Shown here one piece after another: positions 48,431-60,503 of a stretch of 64,000 nucleotides of DNA. The position numbers and the translations under genes were made by a program. The notes under the pieces were generated by a model that was given only the letters and a program-made list of their open reading frames with translations, did not search any database and was not told the DNA's origin. Numbering within the stretch: position 1 is the stretch's first letter; the number at the start of each line of letters is the position of its first letter. The DNA is from Sesamum alatum (lineage: Eukaryota > Streptophyta > Magnoliopsida > Lamiales > Pedaliaceae): contig JACGWO010000003.1 of assembly GCA_034509735.1 (NCBI GenBank), forward strand, positions 992,001 to 1,056,000, given 5' to 3'.

Positions 48431-50576
48431 TGAAACGTTATGTGGATCGGCCCGAGAGATGAACGGGAATAGCGGAAACGCGAAAGATAGCATAATAAAA
48501 ATTGCAAAGCATAATTAAATGGGATTTAAACCATGCATAACATACATAAACAAATCAAGGGGTGTGCCCTTGATTCTCCCGGGCGTTTGGTGTATCTCAT
48601 GTTCAACAAAACACAACATGGAGGCCATAGAATTTGAACCGAAAAACATAATTAAAGAACCTATCCAGTTGTAGTTTTGTCTTCGTTCGGCTACATGCAT
48701 TGTTCCCTGTTTTGCACCAAGATCTCAAGAAAGAGACCCTCTAAATCATCTCACTCGCTACACAGGAAAGAAAACAACCCTTGTGCTAGTAAGAAATTAT
48801 TTGGGGAGAAGAGACATCGATACACGCTATCAATTAACGCAATCGATGTCTCTTATGTTCTAGCTTGAATAAATCAAGAAGAACAAAGTAGAAATATTGG
48901 AGAATGTATGAGGGAGATGGACGAATTCTTTGAGAGAATTGTGAGATGAGAGTTGTAGAGATTAGTAGGTGTGTGTGTGTTTTTGAGTATTTATAGAAGA
49001 TAGAATTTCCTATTCCTACTCAAACTCTTCTAAAGAGACACACTTTGACTAGGACTTTGACCTAGTCAAACTAGGCTTTGATTAAGTCAAATTAATCATG
49101 GCCCTTCATCTCATCAATACCTTGATCAAATCTTGTCCATCCATTTTGATGGGCTTTATGGAATGGGCCTATTTAGTTCTAAATTAAATAGTCCCATGGA
49201 CTTTATATTAAATCGTATTTCATATACAAGCCCATTAATTTAATTAATGGAATGGACTTTATTTAATTCTAAATTAATTAGTCCTATGGACTTTATATTA
49301 AATCCTATTTAATATACCAAGCCCATTAATTAATTTACCCTTTTAATCTAATTAAAAGGGAGGCCCATGCTTTATAAAATCCATAAATCTAATTTATGAA
49401 CTCAAGCCCAATTATTCCAAATAATCCATCGAGGCTTGAATCTCCAAGAAGTATAATTTAATTCCATTAAATTAAACCTTCTCCTAGAATTAATTCCAAA
49501 TTAATTCCCTTTCATTTGGTGTAGCGGGTGTGACTCTTTAGGTTCACCTTTCAGCTAGACTTGGACCTACTTCTTATTATTTCATAACCAAAGTAGTCTG
49601 TCACCATGGGTGGCCATCTAGCAACGGTCCATGGCACTAGAGACTAGGTGAATATGTGGTGTGAACATTTAGGCTCTGAGTTACATGCAGGTACGGTCCT
49701 ACCGTCACTCGATACGTACGGGTACGGTCCTACTGTCGCCTGTCTCCCGGCCTTTAGTCTAGGGCATGGAATTAGGATGTCGGTTCCCATCCTTGACTTA
49801 GGCATCTATGCTTAATGCTCGAGATAGGTTTAACTCTATACAGGACATCCTTTCCCACTAGATCAAGTGCTATGGCCATAAACTTTGTGAGTCTAAATCA
49901 TCTCAGAGCGCATAGGAGATCTCGCTGTCATATCCTTTGATAGGGGATAGATCCTATCTTGGAATACACCGTTCTTACGTACTCCAACTGCATTGGACAA
50001 GTCTTATGATGACCATGTGGTATAACGCAGTCAAATTTCACCGGATTCAAGATACAACCTTAGTATGTAAGGGACTGCCGTGATCCTCAAGTCCGAGGAC
50101 TAATCCTGTACTATCAGAATCGGGAATACGAGTCATACCGACCAAGCCCGAGTGGCTTCCATATGACGATTCCCGTGAGTCACCTCAGTCAGCAGCCACC
50201 TAGCTGGTTGGCCCACTAACACTGCATGGACGAGCCTCGTCACTTGTCGATGAAATGCGACTGCAGATACTTAGTGCAAGTCTCAAATGGATTCTCGATG
50301 CCCTGTCTCGAGATTCCTTTGACTTGGAGTATTTCAAACCGATTCGGCGAAACTGATTTCGTGAACCTACCTCCAAGCCCAGTTCTAATTTTCCAAAATG
50401 TTATTTCAGTCTGTGGGCGTTTGTTGTGACATCGAAATAATGCAAGCAGTAAGCACAAAAAACTTATGCCTATGAATCCTTACTATATTCATTAACATAA
50501 TATTATTTGTTCAAAGATTGACGAATGGTTCTCAGAACATCCAATACCATTGACTTTCTGGTCACCTATTCTAACA
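48431..50576 (-). mobile_element. Solo LTR related to family A, reverse orientation
   Basis: The + orientation begins TGAAACGTTATG and ends ACCTATTCTAACA, so the - strand reads TGTTAGAATAGGT...CA. The flanking 5-bp duplication aaata is exact at 48426-48430 and 50577-50581, and no internal genes are present. It shares with the other LTRs the phrases caaggggtgt.ccctt, gggcgtttg and, most strikingly, the block near 49603-49648. Confidence 0.92.
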
Positions 50577-50581
50577 AAATA

Positions 50582-52646
50582 TTTTTTTTTTCTCTATTTT
50601 CTGGTATGCACATAAGGTGTTTGTCGTAATGCCTCTGTGATTTTTTTTATAGCATTTTCAGTCCATGAGAAATTCGAAATTCCGACTTTTCTCAACAAAT
50701 TTCCGTCGGCTTATTACTGTGACGTTTCTCAAGTATCAGATTTTTGTTGCTCGCTTCAGCTTTCTTCCTCCGGAATCCCGTGATTCTTTCGAGTTGGTGG
50801 TTCTTTGAATCCAACAAGAATATGAGTCCTTGTGGAGCAGGTGATTTTTCTCTTTTTCTCTTTTTCTCTTTTTCTCTTTTTCTCTTTCTCTTTTCTTGAT
50901 ATATGGTAATGCTATTGAAGAATCCACAAACAAAGTGAATCTGCTCTTGACACGAGAAAAGTGAATTAAGATGGTTAAGAGAAAATGCAATCTGCTCTTA
51001 GAAGTGAAACTCTCGAGACAAAGAATTTGATCACAAAAGTCTGCAAAGTCACATTTGTTACGAAAGTCCCTCGATAGCTCATTGAAGAATATTGCCTTTT
51101 CATATTCATTGGGTCTAGAATTTGTAAAAAAAATTTGTTCAGTAGGATGTAATTGCTTTGAGGGCTCCATTTTGATTTATGAAAGTGCCCAATCTTGACC
51201 ATGTATTGAGCATTTGTGCCTCTATCCATTTAATAAATTGAATTGCTATCAATTTGTAATTCTATCTAGTTTTGAGTCAGTCATATTACTTAGTCTTTGC
51301 ATTGAAAAATATCCCTTCCAGTCACAGTTGAAGCTTCTTTCAACACATAGACCCGAATTTTAGGGCAGATTAATTTGACCTCATTTGGGAGTCGAGGCTG
51401 ATTCACCTACATCCGAGTAATATGTCTTATCCATTTTTTGTTCTCTCTCAATAAAAATGAGTGTAATTGATCCACCCTTATCCTCTTTTTCTGTCTTTGG
51501 AATTCAGTCAACTGATGCTGCAATTCAACAGATCCACTGCTTTCTCCTTCTCCCTTTCTAGTTGCCTTGGAATAATAAGGCATTCTACCTCCCTCCTTAT
51601 GTACTCCCCCCGGGTTTTCGCTGCTTTTTCTATTTTCAATATGTAATAAGAGTAGAATAGAAGTGAGGTTTTATTTTATGTAATTGGTGGAGAAGAAGGA
51701 AGGTCCAAATGTTGAGCCAGACCGGAGGTTCCAAGGCGTTTTCATGAAGAGAAAAAAGAGAAAAGAGACCAAGGCCCATCAGATTGATGATTGGGTTACT
51801 ATTAATGTAATAGTGTAGGACCAACCCTAGATTGACCATAGATCCACTACGGGCTCAGTGGGTCGCATAGGATTCGGGCTCGTGATCATCCAACAGGGGC
51901 GTGCTAGGCTTTAATTGTGCATGTGGTTATTATGATGGATGAATGGCGTTTTATTTATCATATAACTGCTATGGATGCAATTTATTTATTACGCATTGTG
52001 GATGAATGTGTAGATATATTTACTTTATGAGATCTCGGTCATTTACTACTCTCACATTGGTTGGACCAATGTCCAAATATTAGACCCTAGACAAAGTGGA
52101 CATGGACTCTAGGAGTTCGTCCATGCCTTCCAATCCATGGCATAATGAGGAAGCTAATTTAGGTCCATAGCATGGTCTCACGAGTCGCGGCACGTCTATC
52201 GTACTTAAAAAAAGCTGCACTATGTCATGAACGAAAAGTAGACCACTGTTATCTGTCTCACGAGTCGTGGAGGTAGCAGTGGGTCTATGGCTCGGTTGAT
52301 TGGGTTGGGTCTAACGCCCGATTAGCATGATTCGCTTGGAGTCCTCGGGATCATGTAAAAGGGTGAGGCAATAATCTTGGGAATCTCGTGGAACGAGAAT
52401 GGTATGGCATACCTCCCGCAGGATTCTTCCCATGCGAATCGTAAAAGCGGGGTATGGGGAAATTCGCTGTGGATCCCAAGCCCACTAGGAAAAGGTTTTC
52501 CGAAAACAACGTTTGAGAGTACCGTGTTTTCGTATAAATAGTGGGAGCATTAAATGACTAAAGACCAAGCATTTAATTATATATATCAAACCTCCGTCTT
52601 TTAAATTCTGCTGATCGCGAACTCTGTTTTTTAATGTAGATTTAAA
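50582..52646. other. Unresolved stretch between solo LTR and Copia gag
   Basis: The left part (50582 to about 51800) includes a pyrimidine run of repeated tttttctc units at 50837-50890, which read in reverse could be a gypsy polypurine tract. It contains no protein I recognise. The right part (about 51840-52646) looks like the untranslated leader of the Copia element that follows. No LTR start (TGTTAGAATA), primer-binding site or copy of the 3' LTR is found, so the Copia 5' LTR appears to be missing. Confidence 0.4.
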
Positions 52647-55600
52647 ATGTCTAAGAACCCTTTATCAACCATACTTGAAACCAACAAATTCAATGGAACC
52701 AATTACAACGACTGATTGCGCAATCTCAGGATAGTCCTGGATTACGAGAACCAAGACTACGTCATGGACGAGCCTCTCCCTAGGACCTTACCGGAAGGGT
52801 CCACGCCAGAAGAACGTGTGACATTCGAGACTATGCAGTCCCGGACCGGCATACTAGGTATGTCGCGACTAAGGCGTTCTTTGGAACTAAAATGACAGAA
52901 GGATCCTCTGTACAAGAGCACGGGGTTAAAATGCTTACCCTGGTGGAAAAGCTCGAGGGCCTAAAGGCAGGCCTCGATAATGAAGCGTACATAGATGTGA
53001 TCCTTCAGTCACTCCCACCCTTCTTCGACCAATTTATTGTCAACTACAACATGAACGCACTTGAGAAGGACATTCATGAGTTGATAAATATGTTGGTGCA
53101 ATATGAGGCAACGACCAAAAATTCCACGCCTTCGGTATTGTTTGGAGGTGCTTCAACTTCCAAAACGAAAGGCAAGGGTGCCGGACGTTGGAAAAAGAAG
53201 AAAGGGAAGGGACAAACCGTCAAAGCAGCTACGAACACTAAGAGTGTTCCCATTGCCAAAGAGGGAAAAGACAAAGGAAAGGGAAAGGTTGTCTCCAAGC
53301 AACAGTCGAGGGCATATGACATATGTATCAATTGCCGTGAGAAAGGGCATTGGAAGAGGGAGTGCCCCAAACTCTTCTCGAACCAAGGTATATTTGTGAT
53401 TGAGGTCAATATGGTCACTAATTCTGCCTCTTGGGTATTAGATACCGGCTGTGGAGCTCACATTTGCAATGATTTGCAGGTGCTGAAAAGAAGCAGAAAA
53501 CTGGGTAGCGGGGATATGATCCTGAAGCTTGGGAATAGCAAGGTCATCTCGGCAGAAGCAGTAGGATCCGCCACTCTAGTAGTTAGTGATCGTATTAGCA
53601 TAGAATTAGAGCAAGTTTATTATGTACCCAGTATGATTAAAAACATCTGTTCCATTCCATTGTTAGACAATAGTGGTTATGAGTTTATGATCAATAAAAA
53701 TTGCTTTTATTTGATGAGGTGTGGAATTGCTCATCTACTTGGTACACTCAACAATGGGCTCTATATCTTGCAACAAACGAACTTTGTTCTAAAGGCTCAA
53801 CACAAACGTAAAATAGATAATAACGGGAACACACGATTGTGGCACGCTAGGCTAGTTCACATATCCCAAGATAGGATGAAAAGGTTGGTAGACTCAAAGA
53901 ACCTAGAGGTAGGGGACTTGAGTGCTACGAACCTGTGAATCCTGTCTAAGAGGAAAAATGACTAAGAAGCCCTCTGTAGGACAAAGCAGGCTTGCCACAG
54001 GTCTATTGGACTTGGTCCATACAGACGTATGTGGACCACTAAGGACGTAGGCCCGAGGTGGGTTCTCTTACTTCATAACCTTTATCGATGATCATTCACG
54101 GTATGGTTATGTTTACCTAATGAGGTACAAGTCTGAAGCTCTTGAGAGGTTTAAAGAATTCAAACTTGGAGTGGAGAACCAAACCAACTGAAAAATTAAA
54201 GTCCTACGGTCAGACCGAGGCTGTGAATACCTTAGTACCGAGTTCCTTAATTATCTAAAAGAAAATGGTATAATATCTGAATGGACACCTCCCGGAACAC
54301 CACAATTGAATGGTGTCTCTGAAAGGAGGAATCGAACCCTGTTGGACATGGTTCGATCCATGATGAGTTTTACCACATTGCCCTTGTCCTTTTGGGGCTA
54401 TGCATTGGAAGCGGCGGCCAAGTTGCTAAATTTGTCGCCAACCAGTGTATTGACCCAAACGCCATATGAGATATGGCATGGCAAGCCTGCATCCTATAAC
54501 TACTTGAAAGTGTGGGGTAGCCCAGCATACACCAAGAGGTTAGTGGGAGATAAGCTAGAATCCAGGTCTAGCTTATGCAGGTTCGTTGGATACCCTAAAG
54601 AAACTGCGGGTTATTACTTTTATGACCCCTTGGAACAAAAGGTATTTGTTCCAAGGAATACAGTGTTCTTGGAACAAGGCTTTCCAGAGGATATCCAACC
54701 TGATGAACTGATCCTTGAGGAATCAAGTGATGGAAACTAGTCATCAGAGGTAGCCGCGGATTCCTCACTTAGAGAATTCAGGATGGATACCCGAAGGGCT
54801 GACCGACCTCGAGAAGTCCAGCATGCTAGGCATGTAGGACAGCCTCAGGAACCGCCAGCCCCGATACCTGAACCGCCAGCTCCTATACAGTCAGTGCCCA
54901 TAGTCACCACTGACGTTCCGGTCCTCCGTAGGTCAACTAGAGAGTCCAGACCTCCAGTGAGATATGGATTTCTAAATACGACCGGTCTGCTGGATAACGA
55001 TCCTAAGACATACGGAGAAGCGATGTCTGACATCGACTCCGGAAAATGGCTTGAGGCCATGAAAATCGAAATGGACTCCATGAGCAAGAACCAAGTCTGG
55101 AGACTCGTAGATCTACCGAAAAATGTTAAGCCAGTTGGGTGTAAGTGGGTCTACAAGCGCAAACTTGGCATTGATGGAGAAGTCACTACTTTTAAGGCTA
55201 GGCTTGTAGCTAAAGGGTACACTCAACGACCCGGGGTCGATTTTGAGGACACCTACTCGCCGGTAGCCATGGCTAAATCCATACGGATCCTGCTCGCCAT
55301 AGCAGCATGGTATGACTATGAAATATGGCAGATGGACGTGAAAACGGCCTTCCTCAATGGTTTCGTTGAGGAAGAGATCTATATGGATCAGCCGGAAGGT
55401 TTCACGGTCGTTGGAGAAGAACAAAAGGTCTGTCGTCTCCAGAAATCCATCTATGGCCTCAAACAAGCATCCCGAAGTTGGAACATTCGCTTTGATGAAG
55501 TGATACGGGGCTATGACTTCATCAAAAACGAATCCGACCCTTGTGTATACAAGAAGGTCAGTGGGAGCTCTATAGTGTTCCTAGTGCTTTATGTGGATGA

Positions 55601-56575
55601 CATTCTACTCATAGGTAATGATGTTAGAATGTTGGGTGACAGAAGCATGGTTGTCAACCCAGTTTTCCATGAAGGACTTGGGTGAAGCCTCCTACATCCT
55701 AGGCATCCAGATTGTCAGGGACAGATCTAAAAGGATGTTAGGGCTCACCCAAAACTCGTATATGGAGAAAGTCCTAAAGAGATATCGGATGGACAACTCC
55801 AAATGAGGATTCCTTCCCATGAGGCATGGGATCAAGTTATCCAAGAAACAATCCCTGCAGACTGATGAGGAACCTGAAAGGATGAAAGTCATCCCCTATG
55901 CTTCTGCCGTAGGTAGCATCCAATATGCGGTCCACTGCACCAAGCCTGACATTGCTTACACTTTGAGCGTGACAAGCAGATATCAGTCTTGTGCAGGAGA
56001 GGCACATTGGAATGCTATTAAGGGCATCCTTAAGTACCTAAGGAGGACTAAGGAAATGTTCTTAGTCTATGGCAATGGAGAACTGATCCTGGAAGGCTTT
56101 AGCGACGCTAGCTTCCAGTCTGATGACGATCATGCCAAGTCTCAATCGGGTTATGTATTCAGGCTCAATGGAGGAGCAGTGGCTTGGAAAAGTTCCAAGC
56201 AAGCAACCACTGCTGACTCCACCACAGAGGCCGAATACATAGCAGCTTCAGAAGCTGCCAAGGAAGCGGTTTGGATGAGAAACTACATCCAAGAGTTGGG
56301 TATGGTGCCTAGCATCGCCGAGCCCGTTGTCATCTTTTGTGATAACAACGGTGCAATAGCGCAAGCAAAAGAATCGAGATCTCATCACCGTTCCAAACAC
56401 ATTCTTAGACGCTACCATCTTCTAAGAAGAAATGGTAGGAAGAGGTGACGTTCGGATGGACCGAGTCAACTCAGCAGACAACACAGCAGATCCGCTGACA
56501 AAGCCTATGTCGCAGAGCGCTCATACGCAACATCTTGAGAAGATGGGGATTAGACATATGGGCGATTGGCTTTAA
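52647..56575 (+). pseudogene. Copia polyprotein (gag-protease-integrase-RT-RNase H), broken
   Basis: Gag starts at ATG 52647 (MSKNPLSTILETNKFNGTNY) and has a TGA at 52713-52715. The zinc knuckle CINCREKGHWKREC lies near 53326-53367. Protease: WVLDTGCGAHIC near 53435. Then comes LWHARLVHIS (GAG-pre-integrase). Integrase: HTDVCGP, FIDDHSRYGYV and NGVSERRNRTLLDMVRSMM. Reverse transcriptase: KWVYKRKLGIDGEV, WQMDVKTAFLNG and the catalytic YVDDILLIG near 55592. RNase H: SDASFQSDDD, DSTTEAEYIAASEA. Further stops at 54048, 54189, 54738 and 55804 and frameshifts near 52800, 53930, 55650 and 56420 disable it. The coding ends at 56575, just before the polypurine tract agtgggaga (56581-56589). Confidence 0.93.
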
Positions 56576-56590
56576 GGTTAAGTGGGAGAT

Positions 56591-58579
56591 TGTTAGAATA
56601 TGTGACCATGTAGCCAATCTTGGCAGGCGAAATGTAACCTATGTCTAGACAATTTCAAGGATTTGATATATTATTAATGAATAAAGAAGTGAAATTCATT
56701 TGGCATTACTTTGTTTGTGTTCACTTTATCCGCTTTATATATATCTGTTCACTACGCAAACAAAACCCACGGACTGAAAACGTATTTCGGGGACTAGGAC
56801 TACGCTTGGAGGTAGGTCCATGAAATCAGTCCCTCCGAATCAGTCCGAAAATCTCCAAGTCAAGGAATCTCGAAAATGGGTACCGCGATTCCCTTTGAGA
56901 CTTGCACTAAGCATCTGCTGTTGTATTTCATCGATGGGTGACGAAGGTCGTCTAAGCAGTGTTAGTGGGTTAGCCTGCTAGGGAGTAGCTGACTGAGGTG
57001 ACTCGCAGGAACCGTCTTACGGAGGACCTTGAGTAGGGTCGGCTAGGTATGACGTGTATTCCCGGTTCCAATGGTACAGGTCAAGTCCTTTGACTTGAGG
57101 AACTGCTGAGTTTACCTGTATGTCAGGTCTGTATCTTAGATATGGTGAGAGATTGCCAAGAAGCACTTGAGTAGTCATAAGCCATGTCTAGTGCAGCTCT
57201 GGTGTACAGAGTGACAGTAGTTTCCGAGAAAGGATCTGTCTCCTGTCAAAAGGCATTGACAGTTGAGTCTCACAAATGTTCTGTGTCTTGTCCCTAAAAT
57301 CTGTGGCCACAGTAAGTGCACAGAAGGGAAGGTTTCCCTTGCGGCATTTAGTAAGGACAGACTGACACTTAGGTCCAAAATGGGTACCTGCATTTTCCGT
57401 GCCCTAGACCCTAAGTGGTGAGACCGTAGACAGAAGGACGAGTGTACTGTTAGAGCCTAACTGTTCATCCCTGAAAATTCACCCAGTCTCTAGTGCCATG
57501 GACCGTTGCTAGATGGCCACCCATGGTAACGGGCGGATTCTAGGAATCTGACCAAGTCTAGCTGAAAGGTGAACCTAAAGAGTCACACACAATCCACACA
57601 CATTAAGTATTTAATTTAGAACTAAATATTGGAAAAATGGAATGATTAAATTGGATTTAATCGGGTCCTTTATTTTTTTGGAGAGAATTAATTCCTTTTA
57701 TTAGATAAAAGGAATTGATCTAATAAATTGAATTTATTAGAAAATTAATTTAATGGGCCTGGAAGAAATATTTATATTTATTATATTTATTTATTGCCCT
57801 TTGGAATATTTAAATAGGTTTTAAATATTCCATTAAATTAAATTAATGGTTGAGATTAAAAGGGGAGATGGATGACTAGGATTAAATTTGACTAGGTCAA
57901 ATACTACTTTGACTAGGACTTTGACTAGGTCAAAATCCTAGTCAAAATAGTCTTCTTTAGAGTTGGAGTTTGAAGAGGATTAAGCTCCTCCTCTATATAT
58001 AGTCCTAGCCCCTCACTATTAGAGTAGTGATGAAACTCCAACACACACACACACACACACAACTCGGCTCTCCCTCTCTCCCTCTCGTCCGCCCTCTCTC
58101 TCTCTCTCTCAAGAAAATAGTTTCTTGTTCTTTTGTTCTTGGAACAATTGAACTTAGGAGAATTAATCCCGTTAACCTAATAACGTGTGATTAATTCATC
58201 CTCTCCAAAAATTACTTGTTCGTTCGCTAGCACGACGTGCAAGATACGTGAGTGGATTGCGTGTTACAATTTGGAGAATCTCATGTACGAGATTTGGTGC
58301 AAATCGGGGAACAACGCTAGTACCAGTTAGACGACGAAAACGACAATCGGTAGGTTCCAATTTAATTTTCGTTGCTCTCTTTATTTAATCCCTATGGCCT
58401 CCATGATTATTTTGTATGCTTTTAATTCATGAGATACACCAAACACCCGGGAACTTCAAGGGTACACCCCTTGAACGTGTTCTTTTATTTACGTAAAAGC
58501 ATGATTTAATTTTTGTTATTTAATTTTATACTGCGCTTCCGCATTCGCGCTATTTTCCGGGACGATCCATAATCTTTCA
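56591..58579 (+). repeat. Copia 3' LTR (defines family A type)
   Basis: Starts TGTTAGAATATGTGACC one base after the polypurine tract and ends ATCTTTCA at 58579. A TATA box, ctctatatatag, lies at about 57991-58002, giving a long U3 of about 1.4 kb. It is followed by an (AC)n run at 58041-58060 and a CT-rich leader. The U5 contains the family phrase gagatacaccaaacacccggg...gggtacacccc. The block conserved in all four LTRs lies at about 57489-57535. At 58580 the sequence switches directly into gypsy sequence. Confidence 0.9.
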
Positions 58580-60121
58580 AGAGGCGACTTTATCTCTTGG
58601 ACTTGCAACATGATTGTGAGGGACTAGGATTTTTCATTCACCGACGACGGGCACGCCACAAAATATGAGGAAACCTATTTCATGGCCGTCCGTTCGAACT
58701 AACTTCCTTTGCGGCAAGGCGATCATTTCATTCTCAATCCCTATAGCCCTCATCGATTTAGTCGTCAATTTGGTTTCTTCCAAGAAGTGTCGGGGATTCT
58801 TTCGCAAGATGTTCGCAAAGCCTCTTTAGAAGGTGGAGTTCGTTATTGGCGCTTGTGCATTTTGTCTAAGACAATGGAGAAAGTGTTGTTCCCTTCCATG
58901 CCCCCAAATATGAATAAGTTCTCCTCTAAGGCGTACAAAAGGTGGTGGCTCGGAGTTCACGGTGGCTACTTCGAAGAAAACATGGCGAAGTTGCTTGTCT
59001 TAGGTCTAAATCAAGCTTCTTCAAAAGGCAAGAAGTGTGGTGAAGGAGTTGCCCAAGATCAACCTCGCGAGCTGGCTACCTCTCATCCCAAGAGAAATTC
59101 TCAAGTGGTCGAACCCCTTGAAGTGAATAAGAAACAAAGTGATCCTCGTTCCTTAGAAGTAAGTAGGAGTAGCAACCCTGATTGCCATTGGAAGAGGCCG
59201 AAGAGGGATTCGAAACCAATAAACATCGACGTTGATGGTGAAGGCTCAAGTCATGAACCATCGATGTTGAATTTTTCAAGGAGGTTATTTTTTTTCCTTT
59301 ACTCCTTTTCTTTTTTTTTGGTGATATCTTCTTTTATTTCTAACTCAAGTTGATGCATTATCGTAGCTCAAAGCTGAAGTCTTAGCCGTTTAAGATGATG
59401 AAACTTCCCAAGAAAACCAAGGGTCGACTTTTGGGTCTAACTTGTTGGCTATGACCCGTCCTCTTGGAATGGGGCTTCAGAGAAAACAACCCTCTTGTCA
59501 AGCCACGGTGTCAGTATTTGAAGGCGAGAGGTTTGTTCTTAATCATAAAAAGGAGTTTCTTCAAAGCTATGGCATGATCTTCTCGTGAAGATATCAAACA
59601 CCCCAATTGATTTCATCTCATCAATCAAAGACGACGTTTACTTCGTTCTTGAATCTATGAAGAGCTTTCAAAATTTTGACATCTCAAATATGGAGGAATC
59701 GATGAACACATTCTTCGCCAAGGCCACTGCTTATGATGAGGCTAGATCGTCGTCTTTTGAAAGGTTATCCAAAGATCTTTTCGAGCGGCAGTTAAAGGAA
59801 GCCAACGATTGTCTTCAAGAGGCCCGTGCTAAAGAAAGTGGAGAGGCTTTCAAGGTCCAATCTACTACGGACAAGTTGAAGCATGTTGAGAAGGAGCTTG
59901 CGGATTTGAAAGAGTAAAGGAAGAACTTGTGTGCTACTCTGACGGAAGAAAATCAACTTTTTTATAGTGCCCAAGTTGGAGTTTGTGAAATTGTGGAGGA
60001 AATTGTAGCGCTTGAGAATACCACCCGCCTCAATGATGAAGTAGTTGCGAGTTTGGAGGCTTCAAGAACAAATTTGGAAGCCCTCAAGGAAGAGTTGAAG
60101 GACTTGAGTCCCTTTGCTTGA
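58580..60121 (+). pseudogene. Antisense PMD plus coiled-coil ORF of the gypsy element
   Basis: On the strand opposite to pol and downstream of it, the frame from 58580 shows RGDFISWT, KYEETYFMAVRSN, LPLRQGDHFILNPYSPHRFS and KRWWLGVHGGYF, matching the C-terminal half of plant mobile domain proteins. A polar linker with basic stretches (KRPKRDSK) follows to 59353. After a shift, 59585-60121 encodes a helix-rich coiled coil (LFERQLKEANDCLQEARAK ... LKEELKDLSPFA) with one stop at 59915-59917. Other stops lie at 58625 and 58700. An AATAAA-type signal is at 60291-60296. Extra antisense ORFs with PMD similarity are known in Tat-lineage gypsy elements. The N-terminus is cut off by the Copia insertion. 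Confidence 0.78.
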
Positions 60122-60503
60122 GATTTGCTTAGGACTTTTCATTGTGTTGCATTTTATTCCTTTATCTTTTGTTCCAAGTCATGAACTCCAACGTTTTCGA
60201 GATTATGTAATAGAAGCTTTTTCTTTTTCTTTCTATCTTGCAATCTTTGAGCATATTTGAATACTTCCCATCTCGATGACTTTATATGAGAAATAAAGCT
60301 CATTTAAATGTTATGACTGAACTTAGAATATCTAAGCTGCCTACGTACCTCATCGAGAGGATCAAGTCAATTCGTAGTTCAAGAGTACAAAATATTTGTT
60401 TGGAGAGGGGAGGGTCGTTCACAGTTTATACTCATGCGGGCCAGGAGTTTTCTTTCCTTTTTTTTTTGTTTTTCTCTTTTTTTTTTATTTTCTTTTTTTT
60501 TCT

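Noticed and set aside
50736..51170. 144-residue minus-strand open frame
   Set aside because: Its charged core is the translation of the tttttctc repeat; the rest matches nothing I know.
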